From Unio delphinus (taxonomy: Eukaryota > Mollusca > Bivalvia > Unionida > Unionidae), in assembly GCA_029339505.1 (NCBI GenBank), contig JAQISU010000167.1, forward strand, positions 2,744,501 through 2,808,500: 64,000 bases of DNA, read 5' to 3'. Each line of letters starts with the position of its first letter. Position 1 is the first letter of the stretch. The position numbers were made by a program, and so were the translations under genes. The notes under the pieces are model-generated. The model had not been told where the DNA came from. It made no database searches and saw only the letters and a list, made by a program, of their open reading frames with translations. This document shows, piece after piece, positions 61,251 to 64,000 of the stretch.

Positions 61251-62545
61251 GAAGACCAGCATGATATCAATAACCTCAACGAATCCTGAATTCAGTGTGA
61301 ATTTTCCTATTCCGATTCCCGTGAAAGAAATAGCGTTAGAAAAACTACGAATGTACCATAGCTGGCCTAATATTAGGTCGGTAGCATTTGGCGGTAAACA
61401 ACCGAATAATTCCTTGGTATTTGCGAATAAGAATAATCCCGATGGAATTCCAGACTGGAACGTTGTTTCGATACCATCTGGGTCGTACCAAATTGAACAA
61501 ATCAATGCTGAATTCCAGCGTAGAATAAAATCAATTACTGGAGCAGAATCGAAAATCGCTATAACGGTTCATGAGCCGACGTTATCATCCGCGATCGAGA
61601 TAAACTCACCTACTTATGTCGTAGATATCTATCAGAGTTCAATAAGAACTATACTAGGGTGGCGTGAAATACCACCTCGACAGGTTAACATACCACCTGA
61701 ACCGAAAAAATCTGATTATATAACCGACAGGATAAAATCTGATAATCCAGTAAAAAGCTATAGAGAATACAATAAGTGGGATTTTTTCGCTGGAATAATG
61801 GAAAATTGCGTTGGTAGGATCACAACCCTACGGGATAAAATCGTTGATAATCTCATAGCGTTCAATATCAATTTTTTGCTGTTGTTAATATCTCTTAAAT
61901 CGGGTACTCTCACCCAAGATGAATTTATCAGCGTCGTAGAAACATGTAACAAAATCATCGATGACATGGAAATATTTCATTTGAAAATTATTCAAGAGAT
62001 ATTAAGTGACGATAATCCTAAAACGAGAACAGAGTTTGCGACATTTTATGGTATAAACATAGAAGATATTCCAAGATTCAAACTACACGAATATAACGCA
62101 CCAGAACTAAAAAAAACTTCTCAGTGACAGCATCGATGAAGGTTTCCGAAAAATCCATGACGCATGGAAAAAAACAGCACCACAACCACAAACAACAATA
62201 TTCAAACATAATAATGACCCAGACGGAGGCGGCAGGCATATCGCTCCGTTCAACGTAAATATAAGATCAGTGATAGCATTGAATTTAATATTTGATGTTA
62301 TCGAAGGAAGCTATCAAATAAATCTCGAGCGATCAAATCAAGCTCAGCAGGGATATATTTTGTATTCATTTGCACCAATAGCTCCTCCAGGATTTCTAAT
62401 AATCGAGGATCCAACTAATCCAGTCTATATGCGATGTCATAATGATTCACTGACGAGAATTAATTTCAAACTCACTGATCAGTCCAATAATCTAATTGAT
62501 TTACAAGGCGAAGTCTTACAAATTAGTCTGTTTGTGAAATCGTAA
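61168..62545 (+). pseudogene. Penton-like minor capsid protein, frameshifted (outer)
   Basis: 61168-62127 is one frame covering the N-terminal domain (FSVNFPIPIPVKEIALEKL) and the middle region without the TAA of the inner copy. A shift in an A-run near 62112 ends it. The rest is in another frame to 62545, ending RINFKLTDQSNNLIDLQGE. It is the last gene before the right TIR, as in the inner element. Confidence 0.7.
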
Positions 62546-62597
62546 GGACTTTCATCGTAAATGATTTTCATTGTTAACCCATAGCAGCAGAGGGGGG

Positions 62598-62802
62598 CGG
62601 ACTTGATAAAATATTCGGTTAACCCATAGCAGCAGAGGGGGCGGCGACAACAAACATGGCATCTCAGACATGCCTTTTTTTACGATTTCGAGGGAAGCCT
62701 TAGTTTGCAGAATCGACGCCTGTCCGATTCACTTTTAGAGGAAGCCTTAATTTTCCGAATAGATGCCTATAAAAAGTTGTCGGATTCGCCCCCTCTGCTG
62801 CT
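62598..62802. repeat. Right TIR of the outer Polinton
   Basis: Partner of 31716-31919. An extra copy of the ttaacccatagcagcagagg terminus lies just inside it at about 62573-62598. Followed by CAAAC (62803-62807). Confidence 0.85.
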
Positions 62803-62807
62803 CAAAC

Positions 62808-63190
62808 TATGAAAATAATTTATACGAAAGCGCAGAAATAGCGAACTTAAAAATCTCAGATCATAACTTAAAAGAATTAGACATATGTTTTAAAAATAGG
62901 AATAGATGGGGAAATATAAGTGGAAGTTAAATAACAGGAATTTAAAATGCTACAACATGCATATAGCTGCACGAACTTTATGAACGACATCAGATCTTTC
63001 AAATACCCAGAGAAAGGATTCCAAAAATTGTGGAAAAGCCTCTGGTTCAAACATAAATCTCGATAAAACACAAATGCCTCAATGCATAATGGAGCGGGCC
63101 CTGATGGCCAAAAACCATCTATGTTCAAACATCAAGTATGCATTGAAATTGGTAGATATAAACAATAAAATGCTATATAACTCATTATTT
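62808..63190 (+). pseudogene. LINE remnant, 3' half of endonuclease and traces of RT
   Basis: The frame continues the endonuclease of 31237-31715 and contains ISDHN, the conserved SDH of this fold, near 62860. It then breaks by frameshifts (62933 on). Further on INLDKTQMPQCIM (about 63050) resembles the segment after the YADD motif of reverse transcriptases. Heavily degraded. Confidence 0.6.
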
Positions 63191-63539
63191 GGGGGGGGGG
63201 GCTTTTAAAACCCACTATTTAATTTTAAAAGAAAACTTTATATAAAATATACAAAAGAAAGGGCTTAGCATTACTGAACCACATACTTCTAAGAAATTCA
63301 AACATGCTAACAGATTTAAAACACTGAACACAGAACCAAGGACACCATGATAAACGTTATACATATACTGGTTTGGCTTCAAATTAAGAAACAAACCAGA
63401 CACATATAAAAATAATCGAATAATGAGAAAACTAGAAGAACCAAGGAAATTCAGAAGTCTTAAAGAGCTCTTCACCATGTTTAGGGACAATAATAAATTA
63501 TGGAATAAACAGAAAAAAGACAAATATGCATGTAAAAAA
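63191..63539. other. AT-rich region without recognisable gene
   Basis: A G-run at 63191-63200, then AT-rich sequence; no supported ORF. Confidence 0.5.
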
Positions 63540-64000
63540 AAGACACACATGAAAAGAAAACCATTTTACATGGAATGATGACATTATGCATGGAATGAAT
63601 ACACTTATGCATCGAATGAAGACACTTATGCATCGAATGAAGACACATATTCATGGAAATGAGCCATATATACATGGACAGAGGACACCTATACATGAAA
63701 AAGACACGTATACCTGGTAAGAAGACTTATACATGGACAGAACACAAGTATGCATGGAAAGAAGACACGCATTGAAATAAGGCACTTATTTATGGAGAAA
63801 AGAAATTTATTCATCGAAAACAAGACACCTATTCATGGAAACAAGACACTTATACATGGAAAAACAGACACTTCTACATGGAATGAAGACACTTATGCAT
63901 GGAAAGAATACACTTATACATGGAAAAGTCACTTATACATGGAAAGAAGACACTTATATGAAGAAAGAAGACTTATACATGGAAAGAAGACGCTTTGCAT
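63540..64000 (+). repeat. Minisatellite of about 20-22 bp
   Basis: Many imperfect copies of a unit like gacacttatacatggaaaga, continuing beyond the window. Confidence 0.88.

Larger units (their letters stand above)
31716..62802. mobile_element. Outer Polinton/Maverick element (31.1 kb including the inner element)
   Basis: Begins AGCAGCAGAGG and ends CCTCTGCTGCT, with AG...CT termini typical of Polintons. Terminal inverted repeats of about 205 bp are present. The flanks CAAAC (31711-31715 and 62803-62807) are a 5-bp target duplication. Without the inner element it would be about 14.2 kb. Gene order is ATPase, zinc ribbon, PLA2, integrase, polymerase-helicase-HNH (minus), Cys-rich protein, then the capsid module. 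Most genes are degraded. Confidence 0.88.

Noticed and set aside
60887..61289. Two ORFs rich in Asn and Asp before the penton-like gene
   Set aside because: They arise from the 166-bp tandem duplication and read parts of the neighbouring genes out of frame.

Overview
The window looks like animal (marine invertebrate-type) nuclear DNA built almost entirely from mobile DNA. It holds three Polinton/Maverick (adintovirus-like) elements, a tandem array of hairpin-rich repeats that I do not recognise, pieces of a LINE, and several satellites. No host housekeeping gene, tRNA or rRNA is visible. A BIR/IAP gene in the first element, LINE remnants, TATA-box promoters, an AATAAA signal and histone-type 3'-end signals all point to a metazoan; a mollusc is a guess.

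Region 1 (1-11.6 kb) is the right part of a Polinton whose left end lies outside the window. All genes are on + and tightly packed: the C-terminus of protein-primed DNA polymerase B, a Cys-rich BIR protein, small unknown proteins, the packaging ATPase, lysine-rich core proteins including three tandem paralogues, a proline-rich protein, an integrase with a chromodomain, a two-span membrane protein, penton-like minor capsid protein, a pVI-like protein (interrupted), the major capsid protein, a HPSQ-motif protein (interrupted) and an adenain-like protease.

Region 2 (11.6-29.3 kb) is a repeat array. One inverted arm (11797-12868) is followed by ten head-to-tail units of about 1.3-1.8 kb plus one partial unit. 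Every unit is a string of short hairpins whose stems differ between copies by compensatory changes. Some units end in a TATA box, a (CAGT)n tract and an unfamiliar ORF. Two ORFs are followed by a 16-nt stem-loop and a purine-rich element matching the replication-dependent histone mRNA 3' end. I regard this as the best candidate for an undescribed system. Satellites of 68, about 42 and 64 bp lie in and after it.

Region 3 (31.7-62.8 kb) is a Polinton inserted in a Polinton. The outer element (31716-62802, 5-bp TSD CAAAC, about 205-bp TIRs) split a LINE endonuclease frame, whose other half resumes at 62808. The inner element (38354-55257, TSD ATTAG, about 235-bp TIRs) is a diverged relative inserted in the middle of the outer one. 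Both carry the same set: ATPase, zinc-ribbon and PLA2 frames, integrase, a polymerase-helicase-HNH gene on the minus strand, a Cys-rich protein, then pVI-like, major capsid, pX-like/protease, fibre-like and penton-like genes. Most are broken by stops or frameshifts, at different places in the two copies. The inner element also has an HNH homing-type endonuclease and 1.6 kb of palindromic repeats.

Region 4 (62.8-64 kb) is LINE remnant and a roughly 20-bp minisatellite.
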